A DNA stretch of 64,000 nt from Schistocerca nitens (taxonomy: Eukaryota > Arthropoda > Insecta > Orthoptera > Acrididae), in assembly GCF_023898315.1 (NCBI RefSeq), contig NC_064614.1, positions 70,258,501 to 70,322,500 of the forward strand, given 5' to 3'. How positions within the stretch are numbered: the stretch's first letter is position 1; each line of letters opens with the position of its first letter. A model generated the notes under the pieces. It was not told the DNA's origin and did not search any database. It saw nothing but the letters and a program-made list of their open reading frames with translations. The translations under genes were made by a program, and so were the position numbers. Of this stretch, positions 12,291 to 23,461 are shown piece by piece.

Positions 12291-12411
12291 GCTGTCGGTA
12301 GGCGGTGGCTGAGCTGCTCGCTACGCTTGAATTAACTACGTCTCCAGAAGAAAGCTCGTTACCACCATAGAAACACCTTGCGCTGGACTCCATGTACCGG
12401 TATGGTTACCC

Positions 12412-12576
12412 ATGGCCGATACTGACAGAAGGTATGAATGCTGTACGGTACAACTACAATCGCTTAGTAGTGGAATGGCATCAGGACCAGATGAGATACA
12501 TATAAGATTCTACAAAGAGTTAACGAAAGAAATGGTTCCACTTCTAGCAATAATTTATGCCAGATCACTTGCACAA
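12412..12576 (+). pseudogene. CR1-type LINE reverse transcriptase fragment, N-terminal
   Basis: The frame encodes LSSGMASGPDEIHIRFYKEL and then PLLAIIYARSL. This corresponds to the start of the CR1 RT domain: compare SLDTGKSSGPDCIPIRF and YLAIIYNRSL in the long copy at 58.6-62.6 kb. It is broken off by the SINE at 12577. The coding sequence resumes at 12732 much further along the protein, so most of the RT domain is deleted. Confidence 0.75.
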
Positions 12577-12731
12577 CGAAGGTCGCAGGTTCAAATCCTA
12601 TCTCGGGCATGGATGTATGTGATGTCCTTAGGTTAGTTAGATTTAAGTAGTTCTAAGTTCGAGGAGACTGATGACCTCAGAAGTTAAGTCCCATAGTGCT
12701 CAGAGCCATTTGAACCATTTTTTTTTTTTTT
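12577..12731 (+). repeat. SINE type A, 5'-truncated
   Basis: Begins at GGTCGCAGGTTCAAATCC (B box with one change), lacks the A-box half, and ends in a run of about 15 T. It sits exactly at the junction between two non-contiguous CR1 pieces. I could not identify a matching duplication, which fits a deletion having removed one flank. Confidence 0.85.
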
Positions 12732-13216
12732 GGAATTACCAAACGAAAAGAAATAGTGGGAAAAGCAGATGCCAGACTCAGATAGATATGAAAAATTTTA
12801 AGGAAATACAACTCGTCCACGAAGGAAGTGGCTTATAAGGCGCTTGTTCGACCGATTCTTGAGTTTTTTTTTATCTGTCTGGGATTCTACCAAGTACAAG
12901 TCGTAGAAGAGATAGAGTAGATCCAACGAAGAGCGGTGCGTTTCGTCACGGGATCGTTTAGCCAGCGCGGAAGCGTTACGGGGATGCTCAACAGACTCGA
13001 CTGGCAGGCGTTACAAGAGAAACTTTCGAGAGACCACTTTTCGGAAGAGTCGAACAATATATTGTTCAGGTAACGACCACGAGGAAAAAATTCGAGAAAT
13101 TACAGCCAATACAGAGGCTTTACATCTATCATTCTTCCCACGCGCTATTCGCGAGGCGAACAGGCTTGGAGGGCACACCATTGTTTGCCTTTCAGGGTTT
13201 GATGTAGATGTAGATG
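12732..13216 (+). pseudogene. CR1-type LINE 3' end
   Basis: Translates in pieces to VGKADARLR, VAYKALVRPILEF, a decayed match to VWDPYQ, and FFPRAIREANR, the C-terminal region of CR1 ORF2. It ends in the family's tail GATGTAGATGTAGATG (13201-13216). Multiple frameshifts and an in-frame stop show it is dead. It belongs to the same family as 28.0-29.8 kb and 58.6-62.6 kb. Confidence 0.75.
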
Positions 13217-13903
13217 GAAACACATCCATATCCGGTAAAATGTGGTGCTTTAGGGAATTTGTGCAAACTAGAACAGAGGAAACCCTTGTTACATCTGACA
13301 GAAAGAATCCTGCACTCATGACAGCGCCGATGCAGAGGGAGCATTTTATGATGTGCCCACTCATGATGGTTGAAAGTATCATTGGCACAGGCGAAATGGA
13401 GCTACTTCTAGGTGGACCAGACGCTCAGCGATGCCCAGGGACATTGCGTCGCCATAATATTTCCAGAAAGTAGGATAGCACTGGTTTTACTCAGTGGATG
13501 ACGCATCCGTAACTATTACTATTTGCTACAAGCAATGGCACCCAAGGGGGGCAGAGCCGCTAGAACAACGACGCAGCGAGTTACTGTTCAACGGAAGCTG
13601 ATGCTACATTCTGGGAAAGATTTATCGACTTCCCGTGGGCAATAACTGGGACTACAGCCTCCAACCTAACATATTATCTGCTGCACCTGCCAGACAAGAG
13701 TTTTATTAGCAAATAACCTAGTAAGAGAGTTTTTTGAATACGTTTTAATCTAGTGATTACAAGAGAGGAAATGCCTAGGACGCAATACAGCAACAGTGGT
13801 GGTCGTTTGATTGATATATATTCACAAAAGGTTATCTAGGCGTCTGCTATTAATCAGTAGATACGTAAAAACTATGTATTTGATTTTGGATTGCCCCACA
13901 GGT
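13217..13903. other. No recognised feature
   Basis: About 0.7 kb. The opposite-strand frames 13011-13388 (minus) and 13240-13473 (plus) have no recognisable domain. Confidence 0.35.
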
Positions 13904-14106
13904 ATCATTGTTGTTGTTGTGGTCTTCAGTCCTGAGACTGGTTTGATGCAGCTCTCCACGCTACTCAATCCTGTGCAAGCTTCTTCATCTCCCAGTACGT
14001 ACTGCAGCCGACACCCTTCTGAATCTGCTTAGTGTATTCATCTCTTGCTCTCCCTCTACCATTTTTACCCTCCACGCTGCCCTCCAATACTAAATTTGTG
14101 ATCCCT

Positions 14107-14336
14107 TTGTAAGTAGGCTGTTTAGGTTTTTTTATTGGTAACGCCACCTCTGTATGAAAATCACTGGCTGTGCTGTGTGCAGCCTGTGGCTGCTTTGCAT
14201 TGTTGTAATACTCGCCATTGTAGTGTTAGGCAGCTGGCTGTGAACAGCGCGTAGCGTTGGGCAGTTGGAGGTGAGCCGCCAGCAGTGGTGGATGTGGGGA
14301 GAGAGATGGCGGAGTTTTGAAATTTGTCATGAACTG

Positions 14337-14402
<66 letters not shown>

Positions 14403-14712
14403 ACAAGGTAAATACAACGTTTGTTCTCTATTAATATCTTTCATTTGCTAACTATCCCTATCAGTAGTTAGTGCCTTCCATAGTTTGAATCTTTTATTTA
14501 GCTGGCAGTAGTGGCGCTTGCTGTATTGCAGTAGTGGGAGTAACGAAGATTTTTGTGAGGTAAGTGATTTGTGAAAAGTACAGGTTAATGTTAGTCAGGG
14601 CCATTCTCTTGTAGAGATTATTTAAAGTCAGATTGCGTTGCGCTAAAAAAAAATATTGTGTGTCAGTTTAAGGACAGTCGTGAATAATTGTTCAAAAAGG
14701 GGACGTTTCATA
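14107..14712. mobile_element. 606-bp non-coding insertion in the RTE copy
   Basis: Removing this block restores the RTE sequence around GTGATCCCT / GATGCCTCA. CCCT is present at both edges (14103-14106 and 14713-14716), suggesting a 4-bp duplication. It starts TTGTAAGTAGGCTGTTTAGG and ends GGGGACGTTTCATA. There is no coding capacity, and it contains a (TA)n run. I recognise it as an abundant locust repeat. The ends are not obvious inverted repeats, so its class (solo LTR-like or non-autonomous DNA element) is open. Confidence 0.75.
14339..14398. repeat. (TA)n microsatellite
   Basis: About 30 TA units inside the inserted 606-bp element. It creates a false open frame of alternating Y and I on the minus strand. 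Confidence 0.98.
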
Positions 14713-15562
14713 CCCTGATGCCTCAACACATGTCCTACAAACCGATACCTTCTTCTAGTCCAGTTGTGCCACAAACTCCACTTCTCCCCAATCCTATTCA
14801 ATACCCTCTCATTAGTTATATGACCTACCCATCTAATCTTCAGCATCCTTCTGTAGCACCACATTTCGAAAACTTCTATTCTCACCTTGTCCGAACTAGT
14901 TATCGTCCATGTTTCACTTCCGTACATGGCAACACCCCACACAAATACTTTCAGAAACGACCTCCTGACACTTAAATCTATACTCGATGTTAACAAATTT
15001 CTCTTCATCAGAGACGCTTTACTTGCCATTGCCAGTCCACATTTTATATTCTCTCTACTACGACCATCATCAGTTATTTTGCTCCTTGCTCCCCAGTTAG
15101 CAAAAGTCCTCTACTACTTTAATTGTCTCATTTCCTAATCCAATTCCCTCGCTATCACCCGACTTAATTCGACAACATTCCATTATCCTCGTTTTGCTTT
15201 TGTTGATGTTCATCTTATATCCTCCTTTTAAGACACTGTCCATTCCGTTCAATAGATTTTCCAGGACCTTTGCTGACTCTGATAGAATTACAATGTCATC
15301 GGCGAACCTTAAAGTTTTTATTTCTTCTCCATGGATTTTAATACCTACTCCGAATTTTTCTGTTGTTTCGTTTACTGCTTGCTCAATATACAGATTGAAC
15401 AACATTGGGGAGAGGCCACAACCCTGTCTCACTCCCTTCCCAATCACTGCTTCCCTTTCATGTCCCTCGACTCTTATAACTGCCATCTGGTTTCTTTACA
15501 AATTGAAAATAGCCTTTCGCTCCCTGTATTTTACTCCAGCCACCTTCAGAATTTGAATCATT

Positions 15563-16379
15563 AACAACCATTTTATGGGCAATGGATAGGTTTCATTAGC
15601 TAATGAGTTCAAGATCCGAGATGACACGTGAAAAAATTTAAAGTGCATCTCAGTGGTTAATCTCACTTGTTTTTCTAGCATTTTCTATGTAGTGTTAACA
15701 GGTTAGCTTAGGGGAAGGACTGAAGTTTCGTCTACACGGTTTATAAATAAAAGACATTGGGTTAATGATCACAAAGAATGGCTGTTTGTTCTATCTAAAA
15801 ACATACGACTGCTATTGATATTTACAAAACGGCAAATAAGAAGGGCTTCAGCCAGTGAAACACGAACGACAATGAAAACGACATAGCCGTAGTTACAAGG
15901 TCACCTAAAATAATTAATAATACACATTCATCAACCTAGGGATGCTTACCGCAGATGTTGCTAGTTTTATGTGGGCAGGGCGGAGGGTTTGGGACAGTGA
16001 CAACAGAAAAAATTCATTCAAACGCACACACGTTATCATATATGAGTTAGTGATAAGTCTACTGAGGACGCACAGGCGCTCATCTGCCGCAGTCAAACCG
16101 TCCAGGGGTAAAACAAGAGTGTGTATGAGCTTCTTACTGGGCAGACACCGAGCTGGTGAAACACAGCTTAATGCAGAACTAGGAGAAGTTCTTTACCAAC
16201 GTCAATACTCGTTCTGTTCGTAATTTTTTGTATAACAGTACGAAACACAGTACTTCTTATTAGGTGCAAGTTAAAAGACACTTACCAGCTAATGACTATT
16301 ATTACGATGTTCAACATCAGACGAAAGCTCCTTGAGTCAGATAAATATATTCCCAGATAGGCGATCGCGAAGAGTCTAA
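15563..16379. other. No recognised feature
   Basis: About 0.8 kb between two LINE fragments. The frame 15942-16223 (93 codons) has no motif I recognise. Confidence 0.35.
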
Positions 16380-17390
16380 ATGCAGTTCGAACATTATGGG
16401 TTTGATTTTCCTACTCTTTTGAATTAACTTACAATTTTCTACATTTACAGCAAGTTTTCGTTCATGACACCAACTTGACATTCAGTCTAATTCATCTTCT
16501 ATCCTCCTACAGTAACTCAACGACGACACCTTCCTATACACGGCAGCATCATCAGCAAACAGCCACAGATTGCCTCTCACCCTGTCCGCCAGAGCATTTG
16601 TGTTGAAAGAAAATCATGTGGATCCTATCAGGCTTCCCCTGGCGTAGTACTGACGATACCCTTATTTCCGATGGACATTCGCTGTCAAGTACAACGTGAT
16701 GGGTTCTGTTATTTGAGAAGTGTTTGAGCCACTCACATACAGGCTCTCGCCTTTCTGTGAAACAATTCCGAATACACTTATTAATAGTCTGTAATGGTGC
16801 ACTGTGTCAAATGCTTGTTGGATATGTAGGAATACGGAGTCTACCTGTTGCACTGTATCGAAAAATGTCACACGAGAAATGAGCGAGTTGAGATCCACAG
16901 GAGCGATGATTTCTGAACGTGCTTAGTTGTGGACGAAACCTTTTCCACATCAAGGGAATTTATTATGTTCGAAATTACAGTAATTTTGCAGCTAATCGAT
17001 GTTAAGGTTATCAGTCTGTAATTTTGCGGGCCCGTTCTTTCACAATTCTCACATGCAAGAGTCACCTGCGTTTTTTTCTGTCGCTTGGGACTTTTTGCTG
17101 TGAGAGAAATTCGCGATCAATACAAAATAAGTAGTTGCCAATGCCATAGATTATACTTTGTAAAATCGAAGTGGGATTCCAAACGGAGCTCCCGACTTCT
17201 TTCCTAAGCAGGTCTAATGTTGGTAGCCAAGCACTCGTTGCCCATTCTTGTGTGGCAGTAGAATAAAGCAAAAGGAAAGCCGAAGTTTTAAATTTCTCAC
17301 TTAAGAAATCGTTCATAAAGAAGAACCGTAACAACACACCGTCGTTTGACCATCGCACAGGCTCCCTTATGGAGGTTATAGCAATAAACA
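16380..17390 (-). pseudogene. Decayed CR1-like RT fragment, antisense
   Basis: Minus-strand pieces in order: GIGNYLFCIDREF and SQQKVPSD (start of RT), ERTGPQNYRLITLTSISCKI, TTKHVQKS, then QQVDSVFLHIQQAFDTVHH (motif A region), and finally a match to DDAAVYR near 16540. All are CR1/jockey-type RT signatures in correct order, but with stops and frameshifts throughout. It abuts an oppositely oriented fragment at about 17391. It differs from the GATGTA-tailed CR1 family. Confidence 0.7.
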
Positions 17391-17391
17391 T

Positions 17392-17760
17392 TCCCAGCGT
17401 AGAGAAGCAACTAGAAGAGGTAAAGCAAATAAGTCACCAGGTACCAATGGAGTCCCAGTTCGATTTTACAAAGTATACTTCACGCCATTTGTCCATAACT
17501 TAGCTTGCAATTATCAATACCTTGTGTGACTCCTGTAGGTAAGAAGGGTGAAAGAACAGACCCACAAAATTATAGATATATATCCTTAACACCGATATGA
17601 TGCATATTACTAGAACATATTCCTTGAGACGGAAACGCTTTCGCTCATGAATCAGCACGGTTTATAAATATATTCTGCGAACCATGGATGAAGAGCCACA
17701 GGCTGTTTAAACGTTTCCAGATTTCCAAAAAGCATTTTACACCATAAGGAAATTAATTAG
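17392..17760 (+). pseudogene. Decayed CR1-like RT fragment, sense
   Basis: Plus-strand frames give KSPGTNGVPVRFYK, then PVGKKGERTDPQNYR and LMNQHGL, then a match to FQKAF: the same RT region as the antisense fragment immediately to the left. The two therefore lie head to head about a point near 17391. Heavily frameshifted. Confidence 0.65.
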
Positions 17761-18213
17761 CGTCTGTTTCTAATTATCTATTGAATGTTTCACTCTTTTC
17801 AAAGTATTTCTTGAAAAAAACTAAAACATAACGTAAGGGCTGATTCCTGCATACTTTCGATGTAGGTTTACATACAAATTTAAGGCATTTGCTTAAGTGA
17901 AGAATTTCGGTTGTTTTCATTACACATATAATTAGTACTCTCGTATCTATTTGGGGAATTAAAGGGTTTAAGTTCTGTCATTTATTTCTTTTCAAAAGGC
18001 GTAAAGTACACATCACGTAACGCGATCTTAGGTCTAATTTTTCGGGTAATTAATTTTGATTTTTAATGTTAGTTTAAATGCATTACGTTAGTATATTAGT
18101 AGTATAAAGGTATATTACTGTTGCACATAACTTTAGTAACTCTTGTGATCTGTAGTTAATAGAATATTACTGTTATTGCGTAGATAAATTTTGTAAAAAA
18201 GATTGTAAACAGT

Positions 18214-18840
18214 CATGAGCAAGAAAGTTTGTTCTAAGGTTCCGTGCAGCTGTTGTGACAGATGGTTACATTGAGGGGAATGTAGTGCCATGGGAACTGG
18301 GGAAGTAGACGTGTCTCTTCCATGGCATTGCAGAATACGTTCAAGGGATAGGAAAATAGCTGAACAGGAGGGGAAGCTTAGAGGCCTTCAAACTGAACTG
18401 GATAGTGCTGAGGAGGTACTGAAGAGGTTAAGGGGGAAGAAGGGTGAAGACAGGTGGAGAAAGGTAGCAAGTATTTTCAAGCCCAGTGCATGTCTTAGCC
18501 AAGTGATAGAGGATGTAGGATCACTATGCAAGGGTTTTACAAAACAGGATCATGTTGGGGTAGTGGGTGAAGTGGGAAATAGTATTGATAGGCATTAGGG
18601 CTACAATATTGAGTGTAACCTGGTAAAAGTAGCATTTGCAATGAACTAGACTTGGTGTCTCCTTTTATGCAGCATGATCGGTCCCAAATTAAACAGCTCT
18701 GTCAGGTGGGTCAAAATGGAGATAGAACAGCTGCTTCAGGCATGGGTTTCGTTCCTATTGATGGTATAGGTAGGTAGAACTTCACATGAGATGGCCTGCA
18801 CCTCAGTAGGAACGGTAAATTGGCTTAGACGATTGCAACA
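18214..18840 (+). pseudogene. CR1-type ORF1 remnant (PHD-like, coiled coil, SGNH)
   Basis: From the start codon at 18214 a cysteine-rich start reads CSKVPCSCCDRWLH, then GECSA and WHCR, which looks like a PHD-type zinc finger. The codon after WLH is TGA where Trp fits. A charged coiled-coil-like helix follows (AEQEGKLRGLQTELDSAEEV). After a gap, another frame gives SFVPIDGIG and DGLHLSRNGK, the Asp-x-x-His block of an SGNH hydrolase. PHD plus coiled coil plus esterase is the known ORF1 layout of CR1 elements. Broken by stops and frameshifts. Confidence 0.65.
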
Positions 18841-19009
18841 TATTTAAGGGGGCAGTGAAACTCATGGGAGTACTCCTTTTTTGGGCTAAGATTAGTGTCC
18901 AATCATCCAAAATTGAAATTAAGATTAATAAGAAGCTGAGACATGCAGGTACTAGATATGTTATTATATCAAATGATTCTCATAACGGTATGGTGAAAAA
19001 TAATGTTAG

Positions 19010-19890
19010 TACATCATAAGATTTTCGGAAAAGCACAATCAAAAATATGTTTAGTATATTGCATCAGAATATCAGGGGTTAAAAATAAAGTTGATGAGCT
19101 TCTTGATTGTTTAGAAGGTTTAGAAACTGGTGGTGGAATAGATATACTATGCCTGTCTGAACATCATATAGTAACTGGTATGGAAATGGTAAATGTTGGT
19201 GGATATAAGCTTTAAGCACATGTAAGAAGAGGCGCTATGGAAAGAATAGGAGATGACATATATGTTAAAAATCTGTCATAGTGTGAAAAATATCAATGCT
19301 TCACCAACAGCACTGGTTTGTATAGACTCTCTGGATATCAGTTTGTGATATAATTAGTGACTATAACTCTTGTCCATTCCTTTCGTTATATATAAATATT
19401 TATTTTGTATTGTGTAAATATCACTGTAAATTGCATGTTTATTTCCATATGATAAATAAATAAATAATAGTGTGAAAAATTTGGAAACTAAAAATGTTTG
19501 TGCAGACTAACATATACAGGCATGTGCACGTGAGCTTAAACTAAATAACAGTGCTTTTATGATGGTAGCAATATATAGGTGTCCATTAGGAAAAATTCAG
19601 CTATTTTTGAAAAATTCTGATTCTTTGTTGTGCTACCTGTCAGACAAGAAAATTCTTGTTTGTGGGGATTTAAATATAGATTTTCTGAAAGAGTCCCATT
19701 GCATGATTGACCCTGAAGTATTACTTGGTTGTTTAAATTTGAAGTCAGTTACTGATTTTCCTAGTCAGGTTGTACAGGAAAGCAGCACACTGATAGATCA
19801 TGTTTTTGTAGATGAAGATAAATTGAATCAAATATAAACTTTTCCTGATAAGAATGATGTGTCTGATCATGATACACAGGTAGTTATAGT
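19010..19890 (+). pseudogene. CR1-type ORF2 endonuclease remnant
   Basis: Segments match an apurinic-type LINE endonuclease: GVKNKVDELLDCLEGLE, then IDILCLSEHH (catalytic Glu region), VAIYRCPLG, ILVCGDLNIDFL (Asp/Asn block) and DVSDHDTQV (Asp-His block). A 175-bp foreign insertion splits it at 19291. Stops at 19213 and 19836 and other shifts make it non-functional. Confidence 0.75.
19292..19466 (+). mobile_element. 175-bp retro-insertion with (AAAT)n tail
   Basis: Flanked by a perfect 14-bp duplication ATAGTGTGAAAAAT at 19278-19291 and 19467-19480. It ends in GATAAATAAATAAATA just before the second copy. The long duplication and simple repeat tail are typical of LINE-driven insertion, so this is either a severely 5'-truncated LINE 3' end or a SINE. 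It sits in the endonuclease region of the host LINE, so it came later. The source family is not identified. Confidence 0.85.
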
Positions 19891-19999
19891 ATATAACGTA
19901 GTTCCATACAGTAATGCAAAAAGTCCTCCAAAATACTGCATTCAATTAAAGATTTAACAATTGAAACTTTTAGGGAAAGCTTGCAATGGCTAGAGTGAG

Positions 20000-22060
20000 T
20001 TGAGGTGTGCAGGGAACCTGATGCTAATTTAAAATTTAACCGATTTCATGATACCATTGAGAGTATATTTGAAAACAGTTCCCCAAAGGAAACAGTGAAA
20101 TATAATTGTAAGAAACCATCTAGAAAGCCATGGCTTACTAAAGGAATAAAGATCTCTTGTAAACAGAAAAGGGAAATGTATCTTATAGCTGGGGGAGTAA
20201 CAATCCAGAAGCAGTGAAACATTATAAAAACTACAGCACTGTATTAAGAAAAGTTATTAAAAGTCCAGAAGTATGTGCATTATGTCTGAGGTTAGTACAT
20301 CTGACAATAAAATCAAAATAATTTGGAATATTGTTAAAAGGAAACATGGCAACAGAGAGCACAGGAGTACTGCATTTCTATCAGACTCAACGAAAAGATC
20401 GTTAAAAAGAAGTCAGAAGTAGAAAATATTTACAATAATCATTTTTTAAGTATTGTAGGAAAAATAGGATCCAGCTGATCATTAGAAAATACAAGATACA
20501 TGGAAGAGGCAGTACCTATGCAATTTGATAAAACTGAAATTCAAACCACCTCTCAAATAACGGAAATAATAAATTCACTCAAAAATAGAAGCTCACATGC
20601 AATTGATGACATTTCCAACAGAGTAATAAAAGCTTGTTCCCAATAGATAAGTATGTTTCTCAGCCACTTTTCCAGATAGACTGAAATATGCTATTGTTGA
20701 ACTACTGTATAAAAAGTGGATAGGTCTGATGCTGGCAATTACTACCAAATCTCACTTATGACAGCTTTGTCCAAAATTCTTGAAAAAGTAATATATTCAA
20801 GAGTAGCGCCACACATTTGTAAAAATGAGGTACTAACAAAATGTCTGTTTGGTTTCCAGTATGACCTTTCAACAGAAAATACTTACATGCGTTCACTGAT
20901 CAAATATTAAATGTATTGTATAGCCAAACATTGCCAATTCAGACATTTTGTGATCTCTAAAAGGTTTCTGATTGTGTGAATCATGAAATTCTTCTAGATA
21001 AGATTCTGGTATGAGTGGGACACTACAGAAATGATTTGTTTTATATTTAAATGGAACAATCCTGAAGGTTGAAACTGACAGTACAGATAGTCTGCAAAAA
21101 TTAGCAGAGGCCTCTAACGATGGTGACCCTTATGGTTCAGTCTTGGTACTTATTGTTTTTAATATATATTAATGACTTGCCACTCTATATTCCTGAAGAT
21201 GTAAAGCTAATTATTTTTGCTGATGATGCAAGTATAGTAACCACACCACACAAATAAGAATCAGCTGAGGAAATGGTAAATAATGTCTTTCAGATAATTA
21301 TTAATTGGTTTTCTGCAAATGGACTCTCACTAAATTTTTGAGAAAACACTATATACACAATTTGGTACACTAAATGGAACGCCACCATTGATAAATATAG
21401 ACTATGAACAGAAGTCTGTTACTAAGGCATGGTATTAAAAATTCCTGGGCATGTACATTGATGAGAAACTAAACTGGAAGAAACATACAGATGATCTGCT
21501 AAAACGGTTAAGTTCAGCTAGTTACACTATTAGGGTTATTGCAAATTTTGGCTGTAAAAATATCATTAAATTATTCCACTCTGCCTGTTTTCTTTCACCA
21601 CTTTCATGTGACATCATACTTTCGGATAATTCATCACTAAGAGGAAAAGTATTCACTGTACAACAGTGTGTAATCAGATTAATAACTGGAGCCCACCCAA
21701 GATCACCTTCCAGACATTTGTTTAATGAACTCTGGATATTTATAGTACCTTCGCCATAGATATATTCACTTATGAAATCTGTTATTAATAACCATCCCAA
21801 TTCAAATATAACAGCGAAGTGCATAGCTACAATGCTAGAAGAAAGGATAATCTTCACTATTTAGCGTTAAATCTGACTTTGGCATACCGAGGGATGAATT
21901 ATGCTGCCAAAAAACCTTGGTCATTTGACAATTAATATTAAAAGTCTGACAGATAGCCAACCTACATTTAGAAACGAATTAAAAGAATTTCTAAACTACA
22001 ACTCCGTCTACTCGACAGATGAAATCATAGATACGAAGTAGTAACGGAAAAAAAGGAAAT
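20000..22060 (+). pseudogene. CR1-type ORF2 reverse transcriptase remnant
   Basis: Pieces in order: KKPSRKPWLTKGIK, EIINSLKNRSSHAIDDISNR, SLMTALSKILEKVIYSR, a decayed FGFQ block, NDLPLYIPEDVKL followed by FADDASIVTT (catalytic FADD at about 21217), then MYIDEKLNWKKHTDDLLKRL and the C-terminal region to about 22030. The catalytic aspartates survive, but the frame changes repeatedly and stops are frequent. Confidence 0.75.
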
Positions 22061-22349
22061 TAATTATTTTGTGTAACGGAAAATTTTATTCAAGTGACAC
22101 ATACTATATCATAACGAAATGTCGTATCCACGATCTATGGAAAAATATTAACATATGTATGTATATGTGTATGTATAAGCGTTGTAGTAATATATGAGAT
22201 TGTGTTTTGCACAGCATTTTTAAATATTTCGCGTCCTACACTCTTATGTGAAGTGTAATACATTAAAACTACTTTGTGTGTACTGTTCATCCCTCAGATA
22301 TATAATTTTGTGTTAAATAAGATACCATACATTTTTACAACAATCTATA

Positions 22350-23461
22350 CACTGAAGAGCCGAAGAAACTGGTATAGGCATGCATATTCAGATATAGAGA
22401 TATGTAAACAGGCAGAATCGGTGCTGCATTTGGTAACACTTACACAAGACAACAACTGTAAGGTGCAGTTATTTAATTGGTTATTGCATCTGTAATCGCT
22501 GGTTATCAAGATTTAAGTGAGTTTGAACGTGGTGCTATAGTCGGCGCCCGAGCGGTGGGACACAGCATCTCCGAGGTCGCAGTGAAGTGGGGATTTTGCC
22601 GTACGACCATTTCACGATTGCACTGTGAATATCAGGAATCTGGTAAAACATTTCACCTCCGACCTCGCTGCGGCCGGAATAAGATCCTGCAAAAAGGGCA
22701 CCAACGATGACTGAAGAGAATCGTTCAACGTACAGAAGTGCAACCCCTCCGCAAATTGCTGTAGATTTCAATGACTGCACGACACAAAGCTATACGCTTC
22801 GCCTGGGCCCGTCAACACCGACATTGGACTGTTTATGATGAAATATGTTGCCTGTTCTGACGGGTCTCATTTCCAATTCTGTTGGGCGGATGGACGTGTA
22901 TGTGTATGGAGACAACCTCATGAATCCATGGACCGTACATGTCAGCAGGGGAGGCTCTGTAATGATATCGAGAGCGTATAGTTGGAGTGATATGAGAACG
23001 ATCGATACGCCTAGATATGACTCTAACAGGTGACACATACGTAAGCATCCTGTCTGATCGCCTTGATAACCTACATTCGTTCATGTACACTGCGCATTCC
23101 GACGTACTTGGGAAATTCCAGCAGGACAATGCGACACCCGACACGTCCAGAATTCCTACAGAGTAGCTCCAGGAACACTCTTCTGAGTTTAAACACTTTC
23201 TCTGACCACCAAACTACTCTGACATTAACATTATTGTGCATATCTGGGATGCCTTGCAATGTGTTGTTCAGAAGAGATCTCCATCGCTCATACTCTTACA
23301 AATTTACGGACAGCCTTGGAGGATTCATGGTATCAGTTACCTCCCACACTACTTCAGACATTACTCGAGTCCATGCCACGTTGTGCTGCTGCACTTCTGC
23401 GTGCTCGCGTGGCCACTACACGATATTAGGCAGGTGTACCTGGTTTTTTGGCTCTTCCGTT
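22350..23461 (+). mobile_element. Tc1-like transposon, degenerate copy 1
   Basis: The left end CACTGAAGAGCCGAAGAAAC follows a TA (22348-22349). A recognisable but mutated right end TTTTTTGGCTCTTCCGT lies near 23461. Between them are pieces of a Tc1-type transposase: YQDLSEFERGAIVGARAVG (helix-turn-helix start), AVKWGFCRTTISRL, then FAWARQHRHWTV, and near 23236 frames like HIWDALQ. The centre has deletions and several frameshifts, so no transposase can be made. Another copy of the family lies antisense at 44.2-45.0 kb. Confidence 0.9.

Larger units (their letters stand above)
13910..15556 (-). pseudogene. RTE LINE fragment, antisense, 5'-truncated
   Basis: Reading leftward it starts at IQILKVAGVKYRERKA, then EAVIGKGVRQGCGLSPMLFN and LRFADDIVILSE (RT catalytic block present), then AMYGSETWTITSSDK and WCYRRMLKIRW. 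It ends at the (CAA)n tail, seen as GTTGTTGTTGTGG. The same family in sense orientation is at 52137-55426. ATCATT lies at 13904-13909 and 15557-15562 as a possible short duplication. The copy is interrupted by a 606-bp insertion (14107-14712) and has frameshifts. Confidence 0.88.
18190..22060 (+). mobile_element. Decayed full-span CR1-type LINE
   Basis: ORF1, endonuclease and reverse transcriptase remains occur in the right order and orientation over about 3.9 kb. The element is AT-rich and more decayed than the CR1 copy at 58.6 kb and belongs to a different family. Neither end is certain. It contains a separate 175-bp insertion at 19292-19466. Confidence 0.75.

Noticed and set aside
14161-14406. 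Minus-strand frame with a long alternating Tyr-Ile stretch
   Set aside because: It is a translation of the (TA)n microsatellite inside a non-coding element. 49105-49443 has the same problem.
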